A DNA stretch of 64,000 nt from Congeria kusceri (lineage: Eukaryota; Mollusca; Bivalvia; Myida; Dreissenidae), in assembly GCA_027627225.1 (NCBI GenBank), contig JAPFQT010000166.1:124001-188000 (forward strand), given 5' to 3'. Position 1 is the stretch's first letter, and each line of letters starts with the position of its first letter. Positions 1-12,210 of this stretch are shown here, piece after piece. The notes beneath the pieces were generated by a model. That model was not told the origin of the DNA. It saw nothing but the letters and a program-made list of their open reading frames with translations, and made no database searches. The translations under genes were made by a program, and so were the position numbers.

Positions 1-483
1 GATAACCCACATAGAGAAAAACAGTTTGTCATATAAGCACGCTGTTTATATTCTAGACAACAAAAACTCGACAACGTGCATATGTACGTTTTCTAGTAAA
101 CAAATGCAAGCACAGTTGTTGTAATCATGAAATCATTAAACATTTTATACAAAACTAAGAACTGTATCCTATGTATCAATGTCGGAAAAGGAAATGCATA
201 CAGGCCTTGTTTAGAAATGAATATATCATTAAACAATCCTTAAATTTTTGAATTTTGAACATCCGTCATATTTTCGCAAATTGATTTTGACAAAATATCT
301 ATATATCAATCAGATATTTAGCAAATAATGCATTATATATGTTAATTACCTTGCAATGTTTTTATGTGTTGTTTGTTGTTAGCAACACTGTTTTACTATA
401 AGAGTGCACCAGAACACCTGAATATGATGGTAACATTATTTTTATTTATATGCTTCTTTCCAAAGACCTTGGTAAAAAGCGTT
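1..483. other. AT-rich non-coding stretch
   Basis: I see no coding exon, RNA gene or clear repeat here. The reading frames that enter it are extensions of the TAG microsatellite that follows. Confidence 0.5.
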
Positions 484-640
484 AGCAGTAATAGTAGTTG
501 TAGTTGTAGTAGTAGTAATAGTAGTAGTGGTAGTACTAGCAGTAGTAGTAGTAGTAGTAGAAGTAGAAGCAGTAGTAGTAGAAGTAGTAGTGGTAGTAGT
601 AGTAGTAGCAGTAGCAGTAGTGGTAGAAGTACTAGTAGTA

Positions 641-737
<97 letters not shown>

Positions 738-763
738 CAGTAGTAGTAGTAGCAGGAGTAGTA

Positions 764-796
<33 letters not shown>

Positions 797-1121
797 CAGA
801 AGTAGTAGTAGTAGTAGAAGTAGTAGTAGTAGTAGTAGTATTTGTTGTTGTTGTAGAAGTAATAGTAATAGTAGTAATAGTTGTTGTTGTTGTTGTTGTA
901 CTAGTTGTAGTAGTAGTAAGGTAGTACTGATAGCTTATGTTTTAGTAGTAGAAGTAGAAGTATAAATAGCAGTAGAAGTAGTAGCAGTAGTAGTATTATT
1001 AGTAGTATTAGTAGTAGTAGTAGTTGTAGTTGTAGTAGTAGTAGTAGTAGTTGTTGTTGTTGTTGTAGTAGTAGTAGTAGTAGTCGTAGTAATAGTAGTA
1101 GTAGTAGTGGTAGTAGTAGTA

Positions 1122-1175
<54 letters not shown>

Positions 1176-1181
1176 AAGTAG
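484..1181. repeat. (TAG)n / (GTA)n trinucleotide microsatellite, about 700 bp
   Basis: This is an almost uninterrupted run of TAG/GTA triplets with scattered AGC, AGA, TTG and TGG variants. It includes a near-perfect stretch at about 640-760 and another at 1120-1175. Several frames stay open and would give poly-Ser, poly-Val or, on the other strand, poly-Thr/poly-Tyr. These are artefacts of the repeat and not genes. The interruptions suggest an old tract with younger pure cores. Confidence 0.95.
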
Positions 1182-3795
1182 TTTACCTTGCGTGTGTTAG
1201 TAGTGAAAATAAGTATTACCTGCATGTGAAAGCTTCAATAAGGATACTGCAACACACAGAAGTAATATGTTATTCCACATTTTCTCAGCACCTTTAACAT
1301 TTGAATGTTGTCTATTCTGTATCGTTCTAATACGTTTGACTGCATTTATTTAACTTCTTTATAAATGGTTGTATTGTTTAGAATTGGAATGCTTTTATTT
1401 ACGTTGAAACGATATGAAAAAATCTACATTGAACAAATGTAATTTGTTTTACATTTCACCCATTCTTAAGTTTCCAACATTTGGCAAGTACAATTGATTG
1501 TCTCGATTGTGCAGTATGGTACCCAGCCTATCGAGTAACACATTTACTAGGTCTAACACTTACTCCCGTCATACAAATAAACGTTAAAAGTAAATTTAAT
1601 TGTCTATTGGGAAAGTATGCTAAACGCTGACCATAAACAGTTTGCGTTTCTTCAGCTATGGTTGTGATGAAACTAAAAAGCTCTAAGTATGTTTAGCAGT
1701 TGTTGACATTCATTAGTTCTTGTTTTTTGTTTCGTAATTCTATGGAATAAATTAAAATCGGTAACGAACACAGTTGTATGTCTAAATTGAATTAATCGGA
1801 GATGTAGTTGGTAGTGTTACTAATAATCAAGGGAACGAATTAAGTGTTACTTTTAAGATTTGGCTCTTTGATGTAAAGCGACTTACGTTTAACAGCTGAC
1901 AGACTATATAAGTGATGTTAATCTGAAAATTTTCATACATTCAATCCAAGATTAAGCTACACATTTTTATTTGATTCATCGAATCAACGATGCTCAGTTT
2001 GCCTGGATATTGACATCAGAATTGTAGTAAATGTCTATACATATTTTTATTTTTACCAGTATCATTTTCTAGCAGTTTGCGAATTTAAGCAAAGGTGTAT
2101 ACAATGAACAAAACTGACCGATTGGTGGATAATTTAGACACTGCGGTGCAGTATGTACGAGTTAAAGTTTACAGATACCTATAATAAGACGGATTTGATA
2201 TTAGTTAAAAACTGTTGTCTTTTTGCACTGACATCGCTGCAACACATTAAATAATGAGACATGTATAAATCAGTTGATACTTTTGTGAAAAACACCTGAA
2301 TATGTTGATATAAAGTGATAATGGATCCACATTGGTAGAGTAGCCAACATAACAAACAATAATGCTAACCGTGTTTAGCGACAGATATTGCATAGCTGAA
2401 GTATGCGATGTATAGGAAAAACTCACAGATATAAATGGGCTTTCGCCTAGGCAAATATTGAATATATTTAAAGAAGCATCTCATACGAGTAGTATAATAA
2501 ATCGATTCCAATGGCACTTTTCCACAATAATGCATCATTTAACCTAGTTATAACTTTTAAGGTTGTGATAGCACTAGCTTGATGAGTTCACCTTTAAGTT
2601 TGTAAGTTAAACTTTACATCAACCAAACATTAATACGGCAAACAATTCAATAATATAAAGCAAATTCTGAAACAGCGTTTAAACAGAATTTAGTAAAACA
2701 ATTGTATTTATCTTTATAGATGTTTATTTATCTGTATTGATGTTATGAAGTCATATTTAAATTTGATGTTCCCTTCTGTTCATTGGTCTGCCATAAAATA
2801 TCGTTATCTGCAAACTTATCTTAACTGACTGAGCATTGGCTGTATGCACTGGTTCAATTGATGTTAAATATGTAAGTCAGTTTAAATGCTGCAGTTGAAG
2901 GCATTATAACAAAAATTAAAAGTTTAGAATTTCATATTTTAATTGTTCACATATTATATTGTGTTATTCATTTACTGTACCAGACTATATAATTATTCTG
3001 TATGTTATATAACAAACTCTAAAACAACATACACAGGACATGACATTGTATTGGTTGTATTAAAAACAGCATGATATAATAAATATAAGTTTTGACATGC
3101 CAGTATTTCATTGAATTTGGCCCTGAGTGGGCTCTTCGGGTGACACAATGCATCCAACAAGACTGCAAAATGAAATTTTATAAATGCAGTCAATCACAGT
3201 TTGGTAGTAATCCAATGCTGCATATATGCAGCAGTGTATTGATTTTAGAATGCCAATACACAGGAGTACAAGACCCCGGAATTGTGGGTTCAAATAAAAA
3301 GGGGTTACACGAGATCTTTAACAAAGTAAACGCCTGTTGAATAAATTTTATCTATATTTCAGCATGAGGCAGAAGTCAGCGCTCACGGTGCGATGTGTAG
3401 TTTGTAAATGTTATTGTTATGCTCATAATATAGTTTTTGTTACCATAATTCGAACACATTCAGTATTGATCAGTTTATTGTGAAATCCATTCTTTTGTGA
3501 CATACATGTAAGATATCAAACATATGTATCCAGTATACACATTTATTAAACAACCACTGTATACATAATAAGACGCATGTTCCAAATTAATTACACTCAA
3601 TTTTTGAAATGCAATAATACCACATATACGTATAAATTATAACTGAATTATTGCGATTGGATCTATAAAGGTCATTGCAGTCGGAATGTATTCTATCACG
3701 TAGACCTGTTCACACACATTTAGTACAGTAACACTTAATAGTACTTCACCCGCATATGAAGGGTGAAATATCAAGGGTATTGCGATTATTGAAAA
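1182..3795. other. Non-coding, no recognised feature
   Basis: This AT-rich stretch has only short chance reading frames. I found no exon with homology I recognise, no tRNA and no obvious tandem array. It is either intergenic or part of a very long upstream intron of the myosin V gene. Confidence 0.4.
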
Positions 3796-5042
3796 CCTGT
3801 GTTGTACTATAAATTACGCGGAATACCATATTATGTTGGCTGGTGATTTGAATGCCAGAACAGGAATAGAAAATGATTGTATTGATACTTATACAAATTT
3901 TCCAATTTTTGTTGATCTAGAAGAACTTTTTTTGGCATATTCTCGTATGAGTAATCGCATGTCATGCGATTCCCATGTAAATAGCTATGGACGAAATTTG
4001 TTGAATTTATGTAAAGTGTATGAATTGTATGTATTAAATGATCGATGTGGGGCAGATACAGATAAAGGAAATAACACATATGTAAGCTCGAACGGTTGTA
4101 GTGTCATAGATTACTTTGTTGGTAGTCCTGAAATATTCGACATTGTAATCTGACCATTTACCTAAAATTAAAAACAAAAGCCTATGAACGTGATACTTCA
4201 AATCAGAAACAAGTACATGTGGATGACATAGTTAGAACTGACATTTTTACTTATAAAAGTGTTATATATAAGCAAAACCTGCAGGCTCTTATAGAAAATG
4301 ATGCACTATCGTTCATATTTGAGTCAAAAGATGACATTGTAAAAAAAATCGAAGGCATTTTAATCAATTGTGGAAATCATTTAATTAGTAAACGAAGGCG
4401 ATGTGTACATCATGCTAAAAATATACATGGTTTGACCGATAATGCAAAAATTTTAAAACGTTCGACTTGATACTTGATAGGTTATGCCTTTTTCTATTTT
4501 ATGGATCAGAGCTTTGGGGATTAAAATATTTTGATATTGTTGAACGTGTACATATATATATATATATATGCTTGTAAGAGATTTATGTCAGCACCATTGC
4601 ATACATGCAATATGGCTGTACTGGGTGACTGTGGTAGATTTCTTGTACACATTTTTACATGCAGACGTGTTATTAAATATTGGTTACGTTTATTAAAAAT
4701 GCCATATAATCGGAATGTTAACAAATGTTATGAAATGCTTAAAACATTTGACGATTTAGGTTTTACAAATTGGGTATTCTCGTTACTTGAACATTAGTTT
4801 TCTATAGGATTTGGGTATGTTTGGAATCAACAAGGTGTTGTAAATGCAAACTTATTTTTGTTTCATTATTAAAAGATTAAAAGATATATTTTCACAGACA
4901 TGGTCTCAATCTTGAAATTATATGTTGCTGTACCACCATATTAGTCTACAATTATATGTGTATTTAAATGTGCTTATGCATGTGTGTATATATATGCAAG
5001 GGCCGGTTGCCATGAAGCAAATAAACAAATTGAATTGAATTC
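3796..5042 (+). mobile_element. Degenerate, internally deleted APE-type LINE
   Basis: The frame at 3833-4153 carries an endonuclease core, with 'LAGDLNARTG' as the GDxN motif followed by 'NLCKVYELYVLND' and 'VIDYFV'. A second piece (4219-4470) continues the linker after a frame break. The next segment (about 4490-4797) is the element's extreme C-terminus, recognisable by 'YACKRFMSAPLHTCNMAVL' and 'LGFTNWV'. The whole reverse-transcriptase domain is therefore missing. A (TA)n expansion lies inside the C-terminal frame near 4549-4570. The 3' end shows an AATAAA-like stretch followed by repeated TTGAA, like the short 3' tails of CR1/L2-type LINEs. It is a dead copy. Clade assignment is from memory of bivalve LINE proteins. 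Confidence 0.75.
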
Positions 5043-6501
5043 TTGAATTCACTGTTCATAATTGAGAATAACTATAAATAACTTCACAAATCTATAAAAC
5101 TACAATTGCATTGTAAAAGTTCAGCTGTTAGAATTGTTGGGAATCAAAAGAAACACAAATGATAAAATAAATCACATTCACATCTGGCTCACTTGCTTTG
5201 CAAGTCCAACTCGATGTACTGGTGCTAATGTGAGAACCTTAATAGTCGCGTTCCGACTTTCGTACTTTACATCATTCATTTAAAGGCACATGGTTCACTT
5301 TGAATGAACACGTTTGCGAAAATAACAATAAAAATATATTCAGAATATGTGACAAAAATAGTACTACATGACCAACCGTACTATTAAACAAGATTATTTA
5401 CATAGTTTATACTTGCTAAATATGTGTGATTGTCCCGCCACGAATTGCAAAGAGAACGTAATTTGTAAAAATGCACACCTGTACGCAATATTTTCACTCA
5501 GCGGTCAATTAATAATTCGTTTCAAATGAACATTCCTAAATAGATACATAAATGTTATACTGTGAATTATCTTATTTACAGTATCATTTAAACATACATT
5601 TATGACAACACTATCACGATATTTTGTGGAAAGATTAACTAAGTAATATTATAATGTATTTGTTCGTAAATCACAAATATTAAAAAAAGAAAGAATAATA
5701 AGATAGTTATTTAATACTACAAGATATATTTTACTTTGTTGATAATAAACATTAAATGGATAATCGTGTGTCTTTATGCATTGTTATCAACAACAGAAAC
5801 ATTTAAATCAAACGCAAATAAATGGGAAATTATACAGTGTTAAACACAAGCTGAAAGAGGTGGTTGCTCCCTTTATGTTTTCACGATTACTGTTGATCAG
5901 TTAAGGATAGCTATTGCAGATCAGTCCACGGGTTGGATATTAACACAGATTAGCACATGATTTTGTTTGTCTATATCTTGTTCATAAGAAACCCGCGTTC
6001 TGAACGCGAATAACAAATTATAAAATATGTAACCGGATTAATAACACAGAGCATTATTTTAATAATGTTCAATATATGTCCAAGCATGTTATAGACGTTT
6101 GCCAACTGTTACTTTACACAATGTCATCGTATTTAACAATGCTTCACTATTAATTCTAATAAAAAATATCCATAGTCTACAATCTACCCTTTGTGTCAAA
6201 AGTACGTATAAGCCTGCTTGCTAAATATGGATATAACTGTTGTTATAAATTGTAACCGCAGTTACAATTTTATGACTGCAGTTATAAATTTGTAACGGCA
6301 GTCACATTTACAAATATAGCTGCAGTAATAATTTATACCAACAGTCATCAAAAACAGCAATCGTCATAAAATTATAACCGCGGATACATTTTTCTGACCA
6401 AATGCTAAATTTTAGCTCTAAGTCTGTTTGGCGAATTAAATCTTATATAATGCCGGTTTTATAACAACAGTTACATTTATATTTAGCTGCTGTGTATATA
6501 A
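5043..6501. other. Non-coding, no gene seen
   Basis: This stretch is AT-rich with no convincing exon. Around 6235-6400 short alternating words related to 'GCAGTTACAA' and its complement recur, giving weak hairpin potential. I cannot assign them to a repeat family. Confidence 0.4.
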
Positions 6502-7066
6502 TGTGGCAGCCCATGAGATTTTTTATCCCATTGCGGCCTGCCTCGTTTCAAGAAAACTGACCTGGAAGTTGAGGCACGTGATTTCTTTTATAAAGTTTAT
6601 ATTATGATTAAGAGATTTCAAATAATTGTTTAAATCTTGAAAACTGTCAATGAAAAATATTATTTATTGTGTTATTTGGATAAAAATTGTTATTTTTGCA
6701 ATGATTTATTGTTTGGTTGCCAAAGCAACCATCTCTCTATTATTATTATTTTTGTCCGAAACACTTGTACATTCAAAGTTTGTTATTTGTAAAAGACAGT
6801 CCAGTTAATATATAGAATATAAATTACTTGTCCTCATCATGCTACGTTCTGTATTGTATGCATGACAAACATTAAAATCTGTGTAAAATGTGAAAATTTG
6901 TCGTTATGGTGATGTTACTTATAATGTTCATTCTTGCTAGAAACACATGATTGCGAAAAAAGGACGCCATTTCCAGTTTCTACACATATCATTGTATTCA
7001 AAACTGCCAATAACTCATTTTCGCCCAGATACCGCATTTGGGCCAAAAATCTCATGGGCTGACACA
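6502..7066. mobile_element. PIF/Harbinger-like MITE with ~36-bp imperfect TIRs and TAA target duplication
   Basis: The left end begins TGTGGCAGCCCATGAGATTT at 6502. The right end at 7066, reverse-complemented, begins TGTGTCAGCCCATGAGATTT. The similarity continues inward through 'CCCA-TGCGG' to about 36 bp. The trinucleotide TAA directly flanks both ends (6499-6501 and 7067-7069). A three-base TWA duplication is the known signature of PIF/Harbinger elements. The 565-bp interior is AT-rich and non-coding, so this is a non-autonomous element. The family assignment rests only on termini and duplication. Confidence 0.65.
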
Positions 7067-7450
7067 TAATTATGTACTTTTGACCCAAAGGGTACGCCAT
7101 AGTAAATGACTGTAAATTCAATTTAGTTGCTTACCAACAATTTGTAATCAACAAATGTTGATGCGCATTCACTAAACTTCATTGATATTCTAATTGCCAC
7201 ATAATATGTTAATTGAAAATTACTGCCATTGATCTTAAATTGAGCAATACATTTTTTCGTACAGTGACCTTTTGTTCTGTGAAGCAATTAAATTATGCTC
7301 TTCAGTTAAGATACCTGACTTAATTGCTTTTTAAAGAGTTTAAAGTATTGTGACCATTCTGTAATTTTCATATTTAAGAAAAAATAATATTGAAAGAAAA
7401 ATTACCAATCTCTTTGTAATGCTTGTTTTGTTTACAGTAACTTTTATACA
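7067..7450. other. Non-coding, nothing recognised
   Basis: AT-rich sequence between two mobile elements. I see no exon or repeat. Confidence 0.4.
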
Positions 7451-7792
7451 TGAGGCGTATCATGGGGAATCCAGGATTAATGCATGTGCCGAAAGTGTCA
7501 TCCCGGATCAGCCTTTGCAGTGCGCACAGGCTGTTCCAGTGGATTTATAATTAGAAGAAACTTCTTTGAAACGGAAAGTACCATAGAAGCGGAAAGTGTC
7601 ATCCCGGATCAGCCTTTGCAGTGCGCACAGGCTGATCCAGTGGATTTATGATTAGAAGAGACTTCCTTGAAACGGAAAGTACCATAGAAGCGGAAAGTGT
7701 CATCCCGGATCAGCCTGTGCAGACTGCACAGGCTGATCCAGGATGACACTTCACGTACGTGCTTTAAGCTCAGTTTTCCCCACGACATGCTT
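7451..7792. mobile_element. Palindromic repeat family, diverged copy with internal duplication
   Basis: This is a diverged member of a family seen four more times in this window (14733, 45047, 48906, 53941). Diagnostic words are 'TTAATGCATGTGC', 'GTGTCATCCCGGATCAGCCT', 'GTGCGCACAGGCTG' and a terminal 'CCCACGACATGC'. The central segment of about 105 bp, from 'CGGAAAGTGTCATCCCGG' to 'TACCATAGAAG', is present twice in tandem. There is no coding capacity. The inverted ends suggest a foldback or MITE-like non-autonomous DNA transposon. Confidence 0.75.
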
Positions 7793-7888
7793 CATATAAA
7801 TTTCCAGTCTTTGTTTCCTTTTTGAGCTTATTTGTGGAGATTTGTTTGTTTAAAAAGTTAATCATTGGGTTTAATCCTGGATTAACTC

Positions 7889-8184
7889 GGGCCTGGCTAG
7901 TGGTAGAGCGCTTGACTGTAAATCCGGGGATCCTGAGTTCGAACCCCAGCCCGGCTACATAACTTGTTTGGGGATTGGTCATGAAATTATTTTACGGCCA
8001 TTCTTCCCTACCTCTGATCCAAGTAGTGCAGTTGTCAGTTACTGGCATAGGTATGTGAACTTACTACTGGTAAACCGCTTAGATCGGCTAAGCTTGCCGA
8101 GGAACAGTGTGACAAGGTTAATTGACGCCGTGATATGACTGAAATACTGTTAAAAATGGCGAAAAATCCAAGCAAACAAACATA
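7889..8184 (+). mobile_element. tRNA-derived SINE (+ orientation)
   Basis: The 5' head looks like a tRNA. It has an A-box-like 'TGGCTAGTGGTAGAGCG' and a B-box 'GAGTTCGAACCCC', about 75 bp in total, ending '...GCCCGGCTAC'. A shared body follows ('GGGGATTGGTCATGAAATTA', 'CAGTTGTCAGTTACTGGCA', 'GATCGGCTAAGCTTGCC') and the element ends in an 'AAGCAAACAAAC' tail. Two further copies lie in reverse at 48007-48293 and 49371-49684, which confirms an interspersed family. Confidence 0.85.
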
Positions 8185-8520
8185 CAAACTCACATTGCAC
8201 CTGGCTCTGTGGCTGTAACTGTCTTGAAATTCTAAATCTTGTATGTTGAAGGCCCTGTTTGTAATATAGAAATACAATCTGGCTTTTTGTTAAAAAAACA
8301 ACAACTTAATGTATTTTATCAACATCCTTGTTGGACAATTTATAATTTGTCTCTATTAGGTACCATTGTCCATATCTATTAAAGACATAACGTTTTGTTT
8401 CCTAATAATTATTAAGTAAATCTATTAAAATTTCATTATTCATTTGCTAATGGTGTCATAATAGGTGTTGTCATTTAGTTTAAAACAAGTTTCATTAAAA
8501 TCAGTAAAAAAATAATATAA

Positions 8521-8790
8521 AGGAATTCTAACTAATGACGTAAAATAATAATAGGATTATTTTGTAAGAATTAATTTCAATGGTCAATATGTTGAATATA
8601 ATGGGATTTTAACCAATGAGGTAAAGGAATAATAGGATTTTTTTGTAAGAATCATTTTCATTGGCCAATATTTTTCATTTGCCAATATTTGATAGGATGT
8701 TTTGTAAGAATCATTTTCAATGGCCAATATTTGAAGATTTTTTGTAAGATTCATTTTCATAGGCCAATATTTGAAATTAAGACTGAAATT
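8521..8790. repeat. Degenerate tandem repeat, about 60 bp, ~5 copies
   Basis: Units share 'TTTTGTAAGAATCATTTTCA' followed by 'TGGCCAATATTTG', with variable spacing and truncated units. There is no coding potential. Confidence 0.65.
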
Positions 8791-9785
8791 AGGATAGGAA
8801 AACAACTGATCCATGACTATGAAATTTCACAAGCTCAAACTTGGTCTCCCATCATAACAATTTACCCAAAGATGAATGCTGGTAACATTATTTGGAGCCT
8901 TGATTTTCATAGGCTATTACATATTTAAGTAGGGAAAGATCTACAATCACAAATGGTACAGGGTGCTGTTAAAAAGGGACAGGGTGGAAAGCCAGATCAG
9001 TATGTTGCTATTTTCTAATAATTTGCTAATTCCAGGGGTTTTATTAGTCTGATGATTCTAATTTTTGTTTTTAGCATAGTCTATTCATTTGTCATTGACT
9101 ATTTGCACATATATATTAAATTTTAAAAGATTTTCAACATTTCTGCCTATATAATTGTACAATGTCGTAATGTCATATGTAGAATGTATATTGCCTTGTG
9201 TGTCGAATATCCGAATGCAGACTTGGCCATTATCTCGTATTTTCTTGTTTCATGTCCCTGGTGACACAACAATTTATTCTACAGATGTTTATAAGTTTTA
9301 CATGTTTAACAAATCTTGTTTGGTTTTCATCGCAGATTATTTACACAAGATATTAAATTCTTCAAAAGCCGTCAAATACCTGAGCTATTATCACTTCGTT
9401 GTCAACGGTCAGTTTTTAAGTTTGAGTGTTAATGTCCATGAATTAACCTGGGACTGATGTCATTGCTACTGAAGTTAGGTCAAATGATAGGATACTTCCA
9501 CAGCAGAAATTGGGGCCAGTAAAATCTCAAACCTAATTTGAAACATCTTGTACATGTACATATTTAAAACTGCATGCACTAACATTAAGAATAAAGTAGC
9601 AAAGATTTGCTTTTAAATTACTTTATGAAATGAGGTAAATATTATTTTACAGCATATTGGCATTTATTCTAACAAAAATTATTGTTATGTATTATGTTAT
9701 TATGCATTTCAAGAATCTTTTTATTTTGTACCCAAATTAACAAATAAGTGTTTATTCATGAAATTTATTTTTGTATTTGTTTTAG
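8791..9785. other. Non-coding, no recognised gene
   Basis: The reading frame at 9155-9457 has no homology I recognise and unremarkable composition, so I treat it as chance. Nothing else stands out. Confidence 0.4.
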
Positions 9786-9948
9786 AATTGAGACCCGGTT
9801 TCCTATAAAGCGAAGAGACACGGTGTATCATACAAGGTTTGAAAATTTGGAATATAGAAAAAAAGAAGAACATACTGAGAATGAAATAAGTGTGGATATT
9901 CATGGAGACTTGCAAAAAAGGAAATTCTGTGTATATTGAATGTTGGTA
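9786..9948 (+). other. Possible exon (weak)
   Basis: A strong-looking acceptor (pyrimidine-rich, ending TATTTGTTTTAG) precedes 9786. The following open frame is highly charged ('RFENLEYRKKEEHTENEIS') and runs to a TGA at about 9938. A GTAAAA that could serve as donor follows at 9949. The position just upstream of the large myosin V exon makes a 5' leader exon or an alternative terminal exon possible. I recognise no homology, and the stop lies before the donor, so it cannot be a simple internal coding exon. Confidence 0.2.
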
Positions 9949-10054
9949 AAAAATAAGTTGTGTGCTAAAAGAAACAAGGTGGCGAATGTGCATCAGAACC
10001 AATTTTAACTTGCTGGCTACGTGTGTGCTTTCATGAAACCAATAAGTTTTCCTG

Positions 10055-10065
10055 CCAATATATAA
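10055..10065 (+). promoter_or_regulatory. Possible CCAAT/TATA-type promoter for an internal myosin V transcript
   Basis: CCAAT (10055-10059) runs directly into TATATAA (10059-10065), about 180 bp upstream of the ATG at 10244. Another CCAAT is at 10039-10043 and another TATAAA near 10137. In AT-rich DNA such words are common, so this is suggestive only. It matters because no upstream myosin exons are visible, so an internal start is conceivable. Confidence 0.15.
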
Positions 10066-10243
10066 GACTTACCTTGCCGAATGCAAAAAATAAATAACTG
10101 ATAATTATATATGGGAAATTCCTTATGAGGAATGCATATAAAGAGATAAGACAGTGAAGTACAAAACATGGCCAACAGGTGAACTGTGTTATGGGTAATA
10201 CATAAGGAGAGATATTAACTTGTTAGACAGTATAATACAAGTC

Positions 10244-12210
10244 ATGGCTAACATTGAAGAAATCTGGAAGAAGCTAGAAAGACCAGTGAGGGTAACACAA
10301 GATGCTGACATCACTGAAACAGACGAAGTGTTTGAAAACTTTGAACCTCATCTTGATGAAACTGAAAATGATAATGTAGATGATAACGTAGAGAATGCTG
10401 ATAACGATGCTGATGCTGATGCAGAATATGGTGACGAATCTTTTGAAATGGATGAAAGTGACACATTAGCATTACAAGAAAACGAGAAGAGACTTTCAAG
10501 GGAGTTTACGCTGACTGGGTACGATATTGATGTTCGACACTTTAAACCAATCAAAACTGGAGTGTCAAAGACGGGCCAGCTTGTGCAAGAACGAAGGGCT
10601 ATGAGTGATATTGCTGGCGACGTGGACACTGGCAAGGGAGGTGACTCTAATCTTGAAGATTCTCGTGAGGATTCTGGTGAGATTTTAAACTTTTCCGCAA
10701 AGGGAGACAACTCCGATGGGGAATCCGTTCCAGATCGCTTCTCCAACCATGTGTATATCACTCCCAAAGTTGTGAAAACCAACCCTGACACTTCTGCCCC
10801 TAACAGAACTGTAAACAGGGGAGGTAAAACTATAATTAATAAAATGTATTCTTCACCAAGGGAGGTAACTGAACATAAAAGCAAAGCAAGCCCAAGTCAT
10901 GTGACCTGTGAATGTGAAGAATGTTTAAATGGACCTGAATATGTGGAGTGTCAGTGTGAGGCGTGCGTAGAACAGCTCCAGGACATAGACTGCCCCTCCG
11001 GGTCAGATGACCTTGACCCTGGGGACGCAACCTGCTACTGTGAGGAGTGCATCGCCAGGTGGAGTGAACCAGACTACATCTGTGAGTGTGACCAGTGTCG
11101 CTATGACAACCTGCATAAGCAACAGCACTATGTTCACCATGGTAACCAGGATTCTTTTAAAAACAACAACAACAATGGTGCATTGAACCAGTGCAAGTAT
11201 GTGGACTGTGTACAGCAGGGGTCAGCCATTGAAGGTGAAGGTCATGACGCTTCTGAGGGCGGAGTTTACAGATCTGTGTTCAAAGGTCAAAGGTCAATGT
11301 CTCTGGCAACACCCACCGAGTTGCTAAAAAATGATATAAGACATCTGCGTAAAATTTCATTGCTAATGAAAGATGATAAAAGTGGGAAGAGTAAAAGAGG
11401 TTTTGGTATGTTACCTCCCTTGAATGAGGGAGATAGCTCCGATACTTCTTCTGCAAAGGGAAGCAACTCCTGTAAGTCTCTAGCTCACAGTTCTTCAGTA
11501 AGTTCCCTTGAGGAAGACATGATGTTGAATGATTCAGACGAGTGTGACAGTGAATATATAAGCAAAGTGGAGTCGGCCAACACACCAATGTGTTCTGGGA
11601 CAAGTAAAGCAGCCATGAATAGTGCAATAGGATGTAGGGCAGGCAGTGTGGATAGCAATTCAGGAAGATGTGACACGGACACTTATGCAGGTGGCAAGGA
11701 AATTAAGTTAGGAAATAGTTGCAAAACATTGACAGATAATCACAACAACTGTACAAATGTGAAATCTGATAAGACGCTGCTGAATGGGAATGATGTAGCA
11801 GAAAATTATGAAAGAATGGGAAATAAAGTAAACACCAGTGGTACAGAAGTGGGTCACATGAATGTTGAGGGCGATGACATTGGGGGTCGGAATGGGACGG
11901 TTGAAAGGTCTGCTTGGGGTGAGAATGTTCCTTCTGAAAGGTCCCTAGAGGGTGGGGATACTGAAAGGTCTGAAAGAGGCAGGGCTATAATGAGAGAAAA
12001 GTCCATAGGGGCTGGCGATGTGTCTACTGACCAGTCTCCTAGGGGTGGGGAAACATCCAATAACAGATCCCCAGGGGTGGGGGTTTGGGAGGGGAGTGTG
12101 CACTCTGGGGAGGACAGCCAGGTAGAGGAAGACAGGGCGTGTATGTGTGAGAACTGTACTGACGCCCCACCCACACATCACGCTGCTTCACATCAGGAAC
12201 AGGTCAACAG
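10244..12210 (+). CDS. Myosin V exon 1 of window: large acidic/Cys-motif exon (start uncertain)
   Basis: The frame is open from 10199 and ends at a consensus donor, AACAG|GTGAGT. The split AG|A codon gives 'QVNR-LLEQQL', which aligns with 'KETNRLLESQL' of vertebrate myosin Va. This junction is the evidence that the exon belongs to the myosin gene. I used the first ATG (10244) as start. If the exon is internal, a weak acceptor such as TTAGACAG at 10230 could be used instead. Numbered from that ATG, residues 20-80 are very acidic. Four C-x-C-x-x-C motifs (CECEEC, CQCEAC, CYCEEC, CECDQC) lie at 222-285 and a fifth (CMCENC) at 633. The rest is Ser/Gly/Asn-rich and probably disordered, with degenerate 'ERS..GGD' repeats near the end. 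I know of no equivalent in vertebrate myosin V. Metal binding by the Cys motifs is inference. Confidence 0.8.

Noticed and set aside
364..1225. Open frames giving poly-Ser, poly-Val and poly-Thr/Tyr proteins
   Set aside because: They are translations of the TAG trinucleotide tract in several frames and both strands, with no other coding signal.
10348..10884. 178-codon frame on the - strand opposite the large exon
   Set aside because: It is a shadow of the + strand coding exon, with no homology and no splice signals of its own.
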